From NCBI GenBank assembly GCA_904063045.1, contig CAJFCJ010000022.1, forward strand, positions 1 to 64,000: 64,000 nt of DNA, given 5' to 3'. Origin of the DNA: Dimorphilus gyrociliatus (taxonomy: Eukaryota; Annelida; Polychaeta; Dinophilidae). A model generated the notes under the pieces. The model ran no database searches. It had not been told where the DNA came from and was given only the letters and a program-made list of their open reading frames with translations. Both the position numbers and the translations under genes were made by a program. Each line of letters begins with the position of its first letter. Position 1 is the first letter of the stretch. Positions 12,410 through 23,662 of this stretch are shown here, piece by piece.

Positions 12410-13209
12410 TTCATTAAGGCTTGTTTTTCATGTATAATGTAAAAAAATTATGTGTATTCTACGCTCTTTTAGTTATTAAACTACTCAAGTTTCATTAATA
12501 ATCTTAATCTATACTTGTTCTAATTAAAATATTTAAATTTTTGTTCGCCTAATCAATCAAAAGAAAAAAAGTGTTTTTGTTTTTTTTCTTGATTAAGTGT
12601 ATAATTAAAGAAATAAATAAGGGAGGAGCGTAAATAATTGATTGAATCAGTGTACTATTTAAAAGGTAATTAGCTGTTTATTTTTTACTACTTGGTTAAT
12701 GTATTGTTACGAATTCAATAATTTAATTAGGAGAGTTAATCGAATTTCATAAGACTTTTATAAGTGAAACCGTTTTATAATTGAAATTTATTATTTGCAT
12801 TCGAAATACAAAATACGTGAACACGGAATACTTTATTGCTATTTAATTACCATTTGATTAAAAATCAACATTATGAAAGGGCACATAATGAGAGAAAGAC
12901 TAGTTTGTTCACCCCGAATCCGACCTAGTACTTTTCAGTTCTAAAAAATTCGAAATTAGTTTCCATATTTCCTTCTAAGAGATTTGCTGTTATCATTCGG
13001 CCCAACATCAGAAAACTGGGCAAACCCATAGTTTGACCAACACCTTAAGAATCATAAACATTCAGTAAGTGCAAGCGCCTAACGTGAACATCAACAAATT
13101 ATACAATTCGATCAAAATTAATAAAATTGAAAGAAAGACAAAACAAAGGCATAGTTTACTTTAAGCAATTATAAAATTACACTAGTGAAAACTACACGAA
13201 TGCCATAAA
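12410..13209. other. Intergenic region after RIOK3
   Basis: AT-rich, with an AATAAA at about 12,613 that could end the RIOK3 transcript. The right part probably holds the 3' untranslated region of the minus-strand zinc-finger gene. No gene seen. Confidence 0.5.
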
Positions 13210-13965
13210 TTACAAGTCCACAACATTCTTGGCTCCTCTTAAAACATCAAATCCCAAGTATTTAGTCAATACCGCAAAATGCTGTCTGATATGCTCATGC
13301 ATCTTGTGCACGTTTGGCATAGATGTCCTGCAAAGGGGACATTCATACCGTTTGTTTAACATGTGTAAACGACGTACATGAACATGAACACTTTTATTCC
13401 GGTCCGAAGAGAAATCACACACTGTACATCTGTATTTCTTTCCGGTTTCATAGTGCCGTATATAAGCCTTGCAGTTAGATCCGATATTATCAAAATGGCG
13501 GTCGTAAAGATGATGCTGCATAGCTTGAGCGTTCAAAGACAAATTACAGATTTTACAGTCAACTTGCTCATTGGGACCAAATTTTTGAACATCCACTGAC
13601 GATGTCATGTTCCGACGTTTCTTTTTTTTCGCCACGTCCCTTTCAACACCATCATATTCCGCATTTAAATCCACAGAAACATACTGTTCTCCATTATAGA
13701 TTTTAACGAGCCCGCATAGTTTTCCACGGCGATCACCAACGTAATGTTTACGAATAAAATCACCAACATTCGATTTAAGACAACCTGACGTTCTTGGCGG
13801 GATTTCACTTGTTCTGGCGTAGTCGGCATTCAGTTCGAAACATTTTTCATTCTCCATATCAAATCTAATACATAGGCTACCTTCTATTCGCTCAAATGGA
13901 GCACCGAAAGATTTCAATTGGTTTATGACAAATTCATTAAGCTTCTCGGTAAAGTAATCATCCAT
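13210..13965 (-). CDS. C2H2-type zinc-finger protein of unknown role
   Basis: A single-exon frame of 251 residues with a clear ATG at 13,965. I do not recognise the N-terminal 115 residues, a mixed alpha/beta-looking domain that ends in a basic DVAKKKKRRN tract, which could serve nuclear localisation. The C-terminal half has three C2H2-like units: CKICNLSLNAQAMQHHLYDRH, YRCTVCDFSS followed by HVRRLH, and YECPLCRTS followed by HEHIRQH. Spacing of the first is slightly irregular. Three fingers are enough for DNA or RNA binding, but no specific family is assigned. It starts 210 bp from the end of PTRHD1 on the same strand. Confidence 0.75.
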   Translation of the reverse strand: MDDYFTEKLNEFVINQLKSFGAPFERIEGSLCIRFDMENEKCFELNADYARTSEIPPRTSGCLKSNVGDFIRKHYVGDRRGKLCGLVKIYNGEQYVSVDLNAEYDGVERDVAKKKKRRNMTSSVDVQKFGPNEQVDCKICNLSLNAQAMQHHLYDRHFDNIGSNCKAYIRHYETGKKYRCTVCDFSSDRNKSVHVHVRRLHMLNKRYECPLCRTSMPNVHKMHEHIRQHFAVLTKYLGFDVLRGAKNVVDL

Positions 13966-14175
13966 CGCGAAGATTTATGGAAGAAAATAGGAAGAACCTT
14001 CAGTGCCTGTTCTTGGTAGCAGACGCGAAATACACTCTACGTTGATTGCTCGACTATTGTTGTATTACACCCTTTGATTGGTTGACAACTTTGAATTAAT
14101 TATTTGTTATAGAAGCGCCGATTGGATGACATAGTATTAATATTTACACATAACTTTGAGATTTATTTCGTAACT

Positions 14176-14840
14176 TTATTTGAATAATTTAAGTCCTTTA
14201 AAATTTTTTTCAATTAAAGATTTCGGATAAGGTTTCGTAACTAGACTAGTGGGTATATTTTCAGGTTGTTCAATCCACAATTTGTGATCCACTTCGGCTT
14301 CGGTTAGTCGGCTAGCTAATTCGTGAAGAGATTTTTCATCTTTAATCTGTTTGAAAATTAAAGGAATCAAAAGTAGTAGATAAGAGTTAATTTTATGAAT
14401 GTAATATTTATATAATTAAATTTAGAGTTTTAGTACGTGTATCTTTTCTTTTAAATATCGATCAGATGCAGTAATTAAATATTTTGACTGTTTTTATTAT
14501 TTTAAAATAGTCTTAATTTTTTTGTTGAGTGAAAATAAATAAAAAGAGAAATTTTAACAAATAAATATTTTTTGTGCTGATATTGAGCTTTTTCTCAAAA
14601 TATACTGTTTTTTTACGAAAATTCTTGAGAAAATATCGGTAAAAAACTTACTTCCAAAACGACTTTATGCATTCTATCCAAGTCAGCCAAGTAATTCTTT
14701 GTATGTTCATCGCTATAAAATGTATGAATTACTGCCGAACAAGCATGACAAGCTTGAGCAATCACGGCACCAATTGGCCACTTTAAAGAGGATATTAAGT
14801 CTTTTCTAACGACGACGTATTGAACTATGGGGGCAGCCAT
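14176..14840 (-). CDS. PTRHD1: Peptidyl-tRNA hydrolase-domain protein PTRHD1
   Basis: Two exons (14840-14652 and 14346-14176) join in phase to 119 residues. The protein begins MAAPIVQYVVVRKDL, continues with AQACHACSAVIHTF and DRMHKVVLE, and ends LWIEQPENIPTSLVTKPYPK followed by GLKLFK, following the human PTRHD1 layout from end to end. The fold is that of Pth2-type peptidyl-tRNA hydrolases; whether PTRHD1 has that activity is unsettled. The single intron is 305 nt. The gene is divergent from DCUN1D with 380 bp between start codons. Confidence 0.95.
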
Positions 14841-15220
14841 GTTAAGTAGCAGCGCAATACTTCTTTTCGTCTAAGACAACAGTTTTAGAGTATTTTAAAA
14901 ATGGCAAAGTAATACTCAAAAAAAAGCCGTCATTTTGAAATTTTTAATTTAGCAGATTCTGAAAAAGCCAATCTTAGCAGAAGAAATGAGGATAAACTGA
15001 AAACATAATTTATTTGTATGATAACTTATATCATTCAAATTTAAATATTGTAAACTTTATTGAATAACCAGGTTGGTGGTTTATTTTGTCAGTTGTCTGG
15101 ATAATATACAAATAAAAATCCATTTTATTACGCAATTCTGATTTACATTTCTAATTAATCAACTTACGAAATAGCGTGGATATACAAGAAGAAACAGGAG
15201 AGGGGGGATTACCCTGTCGA
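14841..15220. promoter_or_regulatory. Divergent PTRHD1/DCUN1D promoter interval
   Basis: This 380-bp spacer separates two start codons facing away from each other. It contains CCGTCATTTTG near 14,927, a weaker YY1-like element, and no TATA box. An in-frame TAA at 15,152-15,154 bounds the DCUN1D frame. A small upstream DCUN1D exon cannot be excluded, because AATAG just before 15,175 resembles an acceptor. Confidence 0.4.
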
Positions 15221-15931
15221 ATGAGAACGTTATCACTTGAAGAGGAAGAAGACTTTTCGATGAGACGTTCGACAAAGAGAGAGCAATCCGAAGTGGAAGA
15301 AACCTCTGCAAAAAAAGCAAGAGTTGATGTTATGGATCGATGGAGTTCAAAACGATGTTCCGACTGGTTTGAGAGCCAATCAAATTACAAGGACATTATG
15401 GAACCTGAGGATGTTCTGCAGCTCTGTGTTGACTTGAAAGTTGAACCGGAAAATGTTGTCATGTTGGTGCTCTCCTGGAAGCTGGCGGCTGAAAAATGCG
15501 GCTTCTTTACAAAAGATCAATGGATGAAAGGGATGAAGAGTTTAGAGTGTGATTCTATTGAAAAACTGCGAAAAATTCTTCCATCGCTTGAGCGATATCT
15601 TACAAATTATGCCACGTTCAAACAGATTTACAGATACGCATTCGACTGGAGTAAAGAGTCAGCTGAAAGATACTTAGATTTGGAAACAACAAAAGGATTG
15701 CTTCGGATTCTTTTGGGGCCCTCATGGCGTTTGACAGGAACGTTTTGCTTATTCTTAGAAAGAATGGCTGAGACAGATCGTTACAGATCAATTAATCGAG
15801 ACCAATGGTATAGCATTTTAGAAATGGCAAAAACTGTAGGTTCAGATTTAGATACATATGATATAAATGGAGCATGGCCAGTACTGTTGGATGAATTTGT
15901 GTTGTGGTTTAGAGAAAACTATTCATGTTAA
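15221..15931 (+). CDS. DCUN1D5: DCN1-like cullin neddylation co-factor (DCUN1D4/5 type)
   Basis: 236 residues from ATG 15,221, close to the 237 of human DCUN1D5. The frame is open a little upstream, but only GTG is available there. After an acidic/basic N-terminus with KKARVDV (possible nuclear signal) comes the potentiating-neddylation (PONY) domain: VEPENVVMLVLSWKL, FFTKDQWMKGM, IYRYAFDWSKE and the C-terminal NGAWPVLLDEFVLWF. These segments form the pocket that holds the acetylated N-terminus of the NEDD8 E2 and docks cullins. DCUN1D4 is the alternative paralog name; sequence alone does not separate the two. Coding part is a single exon. Confidence 0.93.
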   Translation: MRTLSLEEEEDFSMRRSTKREQSEVEETSAKKARVDVMDRWSSKRCSDWFESQSNYKDIMEPEDVLQLCVDLKVEPENVVMLVLSWKLAAEKCGFFTKDQWMKGMKSLECDSIEKLRKILPSLERYLTNYATFKQIYRYAFDWSKESAERYLDLETTKGLLRILLGPSWRLTGTFCLFLERMAETDRYRSINRDQWYSILEMAKTVGSDLDTYDINGAWPVLLDEFVLWFRENYSC

Positions 15932-16010
15932 GAGAAAACGCAAAGACAGCAAAACTAGAAAAAAGAAATGTATATGTGTATACATGTATAAATGTGTTGT
16001 TGAATTGAAA

Positions 16011-16012
<2 letters not shown>

Positions 16013-16049
<37 letters not shown>
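16013..16049. repeat. (AT)n microsatellite
   Basis: About 37 bp of AT dinucleotide just downstream of DCUN1D, probably in its 3' untranslated region. A-rich, low-complexity DNA follows to 16,160. Confidence 0.95.
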
Positions 16050-16052
<3 letters not shown>

Positions 16053-16590
16053 TAACTATATAATCCATTAAATTTTCACACAATACCTTTCCAGTATCGA
16101 AAAAAAAGCAAAGAAACAAAGAAACAAACATAAACAATTTCTTTTTAAAAAAGAAAAAGAGATGTCTCTTCATCTTCTTTTAATTTCAAGAATGTTACTT
16201 ACACATGCATTTTCTTTCAGTTAAATGCATAATTTTGTCTGTTACATTGTTTTTCTTTTTGTAAATTATAAATATTTATAATTATAATGTTTATTATATT
16301 TCTGTATAAATAAGGACAAACGGAAAGAGAATTAATATAAATTATTGAAAGTTTCGATAAACATTTAATGTTGCTATAAAGACCTTTCTCCAATAAAATT
16401 TGCTCATTCTAACTTTGAGCTGAAACTTTTTTGTTGAGAGATAACTGGTATTTATTTTACTACAAGGAAATCAATTGCGTGAGTAATATTCCGCTTTTGA
16501 AATATTGTGAAATATTGTCCAGTTGACTTATATACATAATCGTTGAATTATCTTACGAACAGATCGTCAAAAGACGAACGAACTACCATT

Positions 16591-17451
16591 ATGGATAAAC
16601 AAACTGAGCTAGATTCCTTAACGCCACATCCCTTATCTAATGATATTAAGACGGCTTGGAGGGAATTTCAAAAAACCAAGAAATGTATAAAGCTTGATAA
16701 AAAGGAAGTTTTTGACATCAAGCATATTCGAAGGTACAATAAATTACGTGTAGTTTGTATTTCTGATACTCATAGTCAACATCACAAAATGAAAATACCG
16801 GATGGAGATGTTCTTATTCATGCTGGAGATTTTACAAGACAAGGAGGAATTCAGGAAGTGCAGGATTTTAATGAATTTTTAGGCAAATTACCTCATAAAC
16901 ATAAGATTGTTATACCTGGAAATCATGAATTGTCCTTCGACCCACCGATTGATCGCCTAGGAGAAAACAAAACCAATAGCGATTTAAAAAGATTAAATAT
17001 TAGCCATCCTCGAGAACTTATTACTAATGGAACTTGTCTAATTGATGAGGAAGTTGTTATCAATGGAGTCAAAATTTATGGATCACCCTGGCAGCCAGAA
17101 TTTTGCTCTTGGGCCTATAATCTGGATAGAGGTGAACCTCTTTTAAATAAATGGAAAAAGATACCTGTTGATACTGATATCCTAATTACTCATGGACCTC
17201 CAATGGGGCACGGTGATAAAATTCAATATAATTTTCATGTTGGCTGTGTTGATCTACTATCGGTCATAGAATGTATAAGACCCCGCTTTCATATATTTGG
17301 TCATATTCACGAAGACTATGGTATTACAACAGATGAGAATACTATTTTTATCAACGCGTCGTCCTGTAATCTTCGATATAAACCTATAAACCCTGCGATT
17401 ATATTCGAAATAGAGAAGAAAAAGAGAGAAGAACTCGAGGTGGACGATTAG
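16591..17451 (+). CDS. Metallophosphoesterase, MPPED1/2 family
   Basis: 286 residues from ATG 16,591; the longer frame starts only with TTG. All calcineurin-like metal motifs are present: CISDTHSQ, HAGDFTRQGG, PGNHELSFD, THGPPMG and FGHIHEDYG. The last contains His238 of the GHxH motif, the residue replaced by Gly in mammalian MPPED2, so this enzyme keeps the canonical dinuclear metal site. Family members hydrolyse cyclic nucleotide or phosphodiester substrates in vitro; the natural substrate is unknown. No signal peptide is seen, so it is likely cytoplasmic. Coding region is one exon; its 3' end faces LLPH 244 bp away. Confidence 0.92.
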   Translation: MDKQTELDSLTPHPLSNDIKTAWREFQKTKKCIKLDKKEVFDIKHIRRYNKLRVVCISDTHSQHHKMKIPDGDVLIHAGDFTRQGGIQEVQDFNEFLGKLPHKHKIVIPGNHELSFDPPIDRLGENKTNSDLKRLNISHPRELITNGTCLIDEEVVINGVKIYGSPWQPEFCSWAYNLDRGEPLLNKWKKIPVDTDILITHGPPMGHGDKIQYNFHVGCVDLLSVIECIRPRFHIFGHIHEDYGITTDENTIFINASSCNLRYKPINPAIIFEIEKKKREELEVDD

Positions 17452-17695
17452 AATATTTTTTATTTTGCCCATCCCAGAATTAAATTCTGGCAGTATTGTA
17501 TGTCCTACTGATAATTTTTATGTTGTCAGATGATTAGTTCAAGAGATCGAGTTTTCATTTTTACAATGGAAACAGATCAGATGTTTTTACTAATAGAATG
17601 AGTACAAAATTATAAATTTATCATATTGTATCGATATAAAGGCATATAACACAGAAAAACAAACAAGATTTCGTAATGATTTCTTCATATTAAAT

Positions 17696-18182
17696 TTACT
17701 TTTTCTTTTTTCCCTTCAATTGTTTCTTTTTCATCTTTCTCTCTACCCTATTCCTATTTTTTCTTAAACGTTTAATCTTCCTTTGGTTCATCCATACAGG
17801 ATATTGTCCATTTTCATCCATATTTGGTTTCTTTTCTTTACCCGATGTATCTATTTGCATGACTTCTTCATCGCTGGACTCCTCAACGTCTTTCATTTCT
17901 ACAACCTAAAAACAGAATATATTTATATCATTACAGTATTATTAAAATATGCTTGCTTTTTATTAATATAGACAACTAAATGATTTTCTCAAATTATTTT
18001 CTTCAGATAATTTTATTGACTTCTACGTCTTAAGTTACCTTAGTAGACTGTTGCTTGATTAGATTCTCCTCTCCTCTTTTTACAGCTTCCAAAAGTCTCT
18101 TTTTATGAACCTTATCATTCCATCGTTCACGTTTTACAGCTCTATGCTTTCGTTTAATTTTGCTTCTCATAGATTTTGCCAT
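17696..18182 (-). CDS. LLPH: LLPH-like nucleolar ribosome-biogenesis protein
   Basis: Two exons (18182-18039 and 17905-17696) give 117 residues; human LLPH has 129. The start MAKSMRSKIKRKHRA and the motif DENGQYPVWMNQRKIKRLRK are family hallmarks, and the C-terminus is a lysine run. The protein is strongly basic, except for an acidic middle (DVEESSDEE). LLPH is a nuclear and nucleolar protein linked to 60S subunit assembly in yeast and to neuronal growth in molluscs and mammals. The intron is 133 nt. Confidence 0.92.
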
Positions 18183-19035
18183 TTTCTCTACACGCGGTTT
18201 TCAATTATTATAGCCTTTATTATCGCTCGCGAAAAGGCTGGATCAGCAACTCCATCTCTTGGCTATATTTCATAAACAAGTTTTTACAAATGGCATATCT
18301 TTTAGAGTTTGTCAATATACTAATGTTATAATATTAGTAAATTTTCGTAAATAATTATTCATTATATTCAGCACGAGTTCAGTTGATTTTTTTAAAGGTA
18401 ATGTTATTTATTCTTTATTTTATTTGAGCGATATTGAGAAGACTGAGGATATTACATAAACATTAAGCCTTTTTTCGATTTATGTATATAAAGGCATAAG
18501 AGGAACCGATGTAATCTAGAAGTATTTTAATGGGTATAAGATTTTGTAAAGAAAATCATTTAATCAAAGTATAATGACTTGAAAGAAGCGATAAATAAGT
18601 CACTTGACTGCCATTTTGATAAAGTAACGCCACCTACATTTATGATCGAAGTGATTATTTCGCCAAAATTAAATAAAATTCCAAAAAGAAACCTTCTAAA
18701 TAATATATTAGAAACTAAGATTAGTTCAAGACAAATAATAAAATAATCTGCACTCGATCATACTGGTCAAGCAGCAAGAAATCTTACGCTTTTGGATTAT
18801 TATATAGAAAACCATTTCAGGTGGGGATTATGATTTTATCAAAAATAAAAACACTAATATTTATTGATGTTAAATGAAGGTAATTCCAAGTTCGAAGGTT
18901 TTTGTGGAGTAACGGTGTCGGAAAGATTGTAAGTGAATGAAAAACGATCAGAAATTTTTTATTTAAACCAAAAAATTTTACAATTAAACATTGCAATTTT
19001 TATTTTGTACAGCACAGAACAGTAAATAGAATAAG
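18183..19035. other. Intergenic region between LLPH and the HMG gene
   Basis: Divergent spacer of about 850 bp, AT-rich. It likely contains both promoters, but no TATA box or strong motif stood out and no gene was seen. Confidence 0.5.
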
Positions 19036-19734
19036 ATGAACGTCAAAGGTGATAAACAAAAGGTAAAGAAAGGAGGTGGATATGCCTTTTTTTACAGAAC
19101 ATGCACAGAGGATTATAAAAAGAAGAACCCTCACGAATCTGTTGTGTTTGCTGAATTTTCCAAGAAATGTACTGAGAAATGGAAGGTTAGAAAATTTTTC
19201 TCTATGCTTACTTATAATTTAATTAATAAATAAAAATTTACAACTTATATAGGGCATAAGTCAACAACAGAAGTATCTATTTGACGAGATGGCCCAAAAA
19301 AATCATAGGACTGATAGAGAGGAATCACCAACTAAGATGGATGACGCTGGAAAGGGAAAGCGAAAGAAAAAAGCTAAAGATCCGAATGCCCCTAAGCGTT
19401 ACATGTCAGCATTTTTGTGTTTTTGTGCCGAGAAGAAGGATTCCATACGTAGCCAATTTCCTAACATAACCCCAATGGAGATAGCAAAAGAGCTTTCAGT
19501 TAAATGGGAGGCCTGTGATGACTTGTCACACTATGAAGAAATGTCTAGAAAGGATAAAGAACGTTACGAAAAGGTAATCAAATAGCAATTTTCAATCTAT
19601 GTTTTCATCTAATCATGTAAATTTCCTTGTAGGAGATGGCTGCCTATAAACTAGGACAGAGTACTGAGGCTGAAGGGCAACCAAGGAAAAAATTAAAGAT
19701 CGACCCTCTAGATTCTCTTCTTAGTAGTAATTGA
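19036..19734 (+). CDS. Two-box HMG chromatin protein (HMGB-like) without acidic tail
   Basis: Three exons (19036-19185, 19253-19573, 19633-19734) give 190 residues. Box A spans about residues 12-75 ([28 protein letters not shown]). Box B follows a basic linker with [16 protein letters not shown], and ends near KERYEKEMAAYK. This A-linker-B order is that of HMGB1-3, abundant nuclear DNA-bending proteins. The C-terminus (about 25 residues, ending [10 protein letters not shown]) lacks the long Asp/Glu tail of typical HMGB1/2, so regulation of DNA binding may differ. Other two-box HMG proteins are possible, so no firm symbol is given. Introns are 67 and 59 nt. Confidence 0.88.
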
Positions 19735-22380
19735 TAAAAAAATTCAAAGAATAAAATTATCTTTCTAGCACTGGGCTTTTATCTTTTTTCTCAAGAGAAA
19801 CAGGAAGAATAAAGAACTAAAGATTAAAGAAAAAAAAATCTAAATGCTATTAAAGAACTTGTTACAATGCCATGTGTTAACGAAGAATTTTACCCAAAGA
19901 AGGATTTGTCCGATAAAAGAATTGATAGAAAAAATGGTTTTCTTTGATTTTTGAACTTGTGGCCTTAAACGTTTAACCTTTTTTTATTGAGTTGTCATAC
20001 GAAGATTTATATACAATTTATAAATTGATGATTTTTTAGTTATTTTCTTACTACTAGATAACTTAGACTAAGGGAAAGAATATTTTATAAAGCTATCGCC
20101 ATCTATAGGCAAGAATAATGCATGCAATACTGCTAGTGTACACCAGCAGAATGGCCTGGTAAATGCTGCATATAACTAGAAAGATCTGCGCTGTTTTCGG
20201 GGATTGTCCGATGGCGTAATGAAAAATCAGCCAATACGAAATAGATGAGTTAAACCAGTTCGCCTGAGGACGTCCCCTTTTACAATACAATTTTTAAAAA
20301 ACTGAATTACGTATACTTTTTTTTATTACATAACCATATATTTAAATGTAAAAATGTCTTATTATACATTAATAGAAGAAATATTCTTCTCTTCTCCAAC
20401 TAGAGACATCTAGTTGTAGGTCAAATAGTCCAGTATTGGATCTTAAACGAAGCACTAAATTGGTTCTATGGCAAGGAAAGAAAAATTAGATAAATTTTGT
20501 AGATAATTAGATTTATCAGCTACTCTTTTTGTTACCATAATGCGACTTTTATTAAAGAAATTTACTTTCCAACAATTCAATACATTGTTCCTCTCCTCTT
20601 GTAAATAAATTCATTAGGTTACTATTATTCATTCAAGCATTCTATTTCACTTTTCCTCCTCCTAACCAATAATCTTTATGTTACTCGCACATTATAGTGA
20701 AATGATGATATCTTGTATCAACTACTACTCCTTTCTATTTCTGTACCTTGATCAAGGCATTTGTTGCTGATCAAACAATTTTTAGTACAAACACTTTTCG
20801 CAAAACAGGATGTATTAATGACTTATAAATAATAATATATAAAGTTCTACAATAGAATGTTTGCGTAAGAGATGGATATTCCATTGGAAACAACCTCTAT
20901 TTGTCTAAGAAACGAGACGATAATGGCGTTCGTGTCTGATAATAGTATGACATTTTTTTCCCTAACTATAAATCCTTCCTTATTTGTTTACGTACGATAA
21001 AAATCGAAATATTAAAAAGTCTTCAGGGCTGTCAATAGCTTCATCGATAAATTATAACGTGGATAGACTTCATCTGATATTCGATTCCTCGAGTTTAGTC
21101 ATGCCTGAATATTAGCTGTTGCAATTTGTATTTGCTCGAGCAGCTAGTCAAATAGACAGGGAAAAGGATAGAAAGGGAAAATCTTCTATTTAGTGCATGG
21201 GAATGTTTGACACAATAATTAAATGTGAAGATATTTTTTCTTTATAGACACTAAAAAACAGAGTAATCTTTAGTCGTGTCAAAGGTGTATTGAGTCGTTA
21301 AGGGTAATGCAAAAATATAAATTGATTCCTTGTCTGAGCAACGACACTTTCCATAAATCCATCCTTTTCTCCCTCCCTCTCTCTCTCTTTCTTTCTTTTA
21401 ATTGAAACTATTGAATAATAATAATAGAACAGGAACAAAATTAATATACTATACTATCTTATCAGTTCGAGAGTCGCAGTTGTAAGTAGAATGTCGTCTC
21501 ATTTCCGAAACCAGCGTGGAATGCATTCTTTCTATCAATCATCTTGATAATTAGCACTGGCACAGTATGGAAGCCAATTGATAATTAGGGAGAAAATTAC
21601 TCTAAACCTACTCAATCAACTCTCTGGTTGCGCTTATTGAAATTCCGCCCGAGATGACGTTATTACTTCAGGACATCATGATTTTCGCAATAAATTAATA
21701 TAAAAGTCAAAGAGAATTTACAATTTTATACATTAAACGATTTGGAGACTTTTATCTTCTCAGGCGAGTCACCTTGACCGAATGGGGTCAAGACAATAAG
21801 CGACTAAATTTTATTTGTCCAATTAGTATGCATACCGTTTATGTTATCATATCACATTAAATATGTTAGGAGTAAAAAAAAACACATTTGGTATTTTTGA
21901 TAGAAATTAGCCTTATTTTATTTATTTTCGTTTTTTTTAACATTAAAAACAGGTTATATAAATTAATTATTTATACTGTTGAATATTCATCATATTGTTT
22001 CTTTTATGAGATTGAAAAATGTATAGGTTATAGCTGTAATAGTCTGTACTCTTCCTAACGAAGGGTACATTAATAATGAAGCATAACAACTGTCGAACGT
22101 CTTCTTATAACTGAATTATAAACCAATCGAGGGAAAGCTTTAACAGAACACGTAGAAGTCTAATTTAAATGAAAACTATTGAGAGGAAAAAATATTACTA
22201 ACTATACAAAAACGATCGAAAAACAGTAGATTTTTTTCTTTTTCCAGTAAAAACTAAATGACCAATAGAACATGCACTACAACGTGATCTGGGTATAAAA
22301 AAAGCAATATAGTTGGATTGAGAATAAATGAGTGGCGCACTACTGCAGTTTTACTTTTTGTGCAGAGAGTGAGAGCCACG

Positions 22381-22418
<38 letters not shown>

Positions 22419-22693
22419 AGGAAAGAAAAAAGAGAGAGAAAAAAGAAAAGAACAGAGAGGGAGACAGACAGAGTGAATGAGTGAAAGATTTAGATAGATA
22501 GAGAAAGAGTTAGAGGAAAGAGAAAGTGAGCACATTGCAGTTGCAATGTAATTTTCAAACGCAGCAACGCCTTTAATTCTTTAAATCATAAGGAACTCAA
22601 AGAATATATTGACTATTGGAACTGACATTTCATATCGCAATCTTCCAGTTTATCCTTGTTTTGTATTTTTATTTTCTCGAATAGAATACTGCA
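19735..22693. other. Three-kilobase intergenic region, no gene recognised
   Basis: AT-rich DNA with no conserved frame on either strand. Purine- and pyrimidine-rich low-complexity stretches occur near 21,368-21,398 and 22,370-22,530. The last few hundred bases probably include the promoter and 5' untranslated region of the GT10 gene. I see no RNA gene or transposon ends. Confidence 0.55.
22386..22416. repeat. (GA)n microsatellite
   Basis: About 31 bp of GA dinucleotide followed by an imperfect purine-rich tract to about 22,520, roughly 280 bp upstream of the GT10 start. The complementary pyrimidine strand gives a spurious serine/leucine frame that was rejected as a gene. Confidence 0.9.
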
Positions 22694-23662
22694 ATGAAAC
22701 GTAAAATTGCAAAAACTGTTGTTTTTTGTGGATTAGTATGGATAATACTCGTTTTCTTAGTAACAAATTATGAAGATGGGAAAGTTACAAACATTTTTAT
22801 ATGGTCGACAAATGAAATAACGAATAATGAAGTTATGAGGGACTGTATCTTAACTCAGGATATAGAGAGAGCTCAGGTGATTGTTACCAACTTAAAGGAT
22901 CTTAATTCATTCATAAACTCTGCAAAGAACATTAAAGATAAGGAAAAATTTCTCTATTCGGATTTTCCACCTAATAAATCTCTTGATCGTGAGCTAATCG
23001 ATAATCACTTTGATTGGCTAATATCCTATGTCAAAGAATCGGATATTGTTATTAAACAGTTTAAAAGAACTTTTTTTATACATAGCAATGAAGCTGATGA
23101 AAGAGCCTTCGATAGTGAGTTTGCCTCAAGAACAAGGTTAATATTTTGGATGAAAGAAGATTGCCATCAGTCATTGACAACAGAAAGAATTGAAAATTAC
23201 ATAGAATTGCTCAGTCGGTTTATTCCCGTTGATATTTTATCGAAATGCGATAATTCGCTATTTCCTGATGCCGAGAAACTATATAAATATCAATTTATCC
23301 CCTCTAATTCCAATTGTAGAGGATACGCGAATCCAACCGTGATAAAAGCACTTAGTAACGGCCTAATTCCTGTTGTATATGGAGTAGAACAATCTAAATC
23401 AAACATCTTACCGGAAAATTCGACTTTGTTCATTCCCCAATCGACGTCACCTGCTTTCCTAGGACGGCATTTGAAGACCTTAGTAGCTGATAAAAATTCC
23501 TACTTCCGCCTGAAAAATTGGATTTTTAGCGGAGGATTAGTGGAAAATAAGCGAATCGAACTGGGAGAATTATGTCAGTTTATAAGAGGGCAAAGGAGAT
23601 TTCGAAAAAGGAGGATTTCTAAGTGGTGGAATGTTGACACGCAATGTTCCATTAATCAATAA
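22694..23662 (+). CDS. GT10 (alpha-1,3-fucosyltransferase-like) protein with degraded donor motif
   Basis: Single-exon frame of 322 residues. Residues 7-24 form a signal anchor, giving the type II Golgi topology of GT10 enzymes. Family landmarks are present: a DNHFDWLISYVKESDI segment (compare the NWT-SYR-DSD region), then YKYQF, and ALSNGLIPVVYG matching the ALxxGxVPVVxG end of the donor-binding motif. Inside that motif the residues that normally read ENS...DY.TEK are SNS...GY.NPT (Ser204, Pro214, Thr215), so the Glu and Lys that contact GDP-fucose are missing. It may be an inactive or altered transferase. No neighbouring gene forms an obvious pathway with it, although the nearby EGF proteins carry many predicted O-fucose sites, which are served by a different family (POFUT). 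Confidence 0.75.
   Translation: MKRKIAKTVVFCGLVWIILVFLVTNYEDGKVTNIFIWSTNEITNNEVMRDCILTQDIERAQVIVTNLKDLNSFINSAKNIKDKEKFLYSDFPPNKSLDRELIDNHFDWLISYVKESDIVIKQFKRTFFIHSNEADERAFDSEFASRTRLIFWMKEDCHQSLTTERIENYIELLSRFIPVDILSKCDNSLFPDAEKLYKYQFIPSNSNCRGYANPTVIKALSNGLIPVVYGVEQSKSNILPENSTLFIPQSTSPAFLGRHLKTLVADKNSYFRLKNWIFSGGLVENKRIELGELCQFIRGQRRFRKRRISKWWNVDTQCSINQ

Noticed and set aside
20093-20290. Minus-strand frame of 65 codons in the 3-kb gap
   Set aside because: No motif, no splice partners and chance length for this base composition.
22254-22535. Minus-strand Ser/Leu-rich frame
   Set aside because: Translation of the (GA)n microsatellite and its purine-rich flank.
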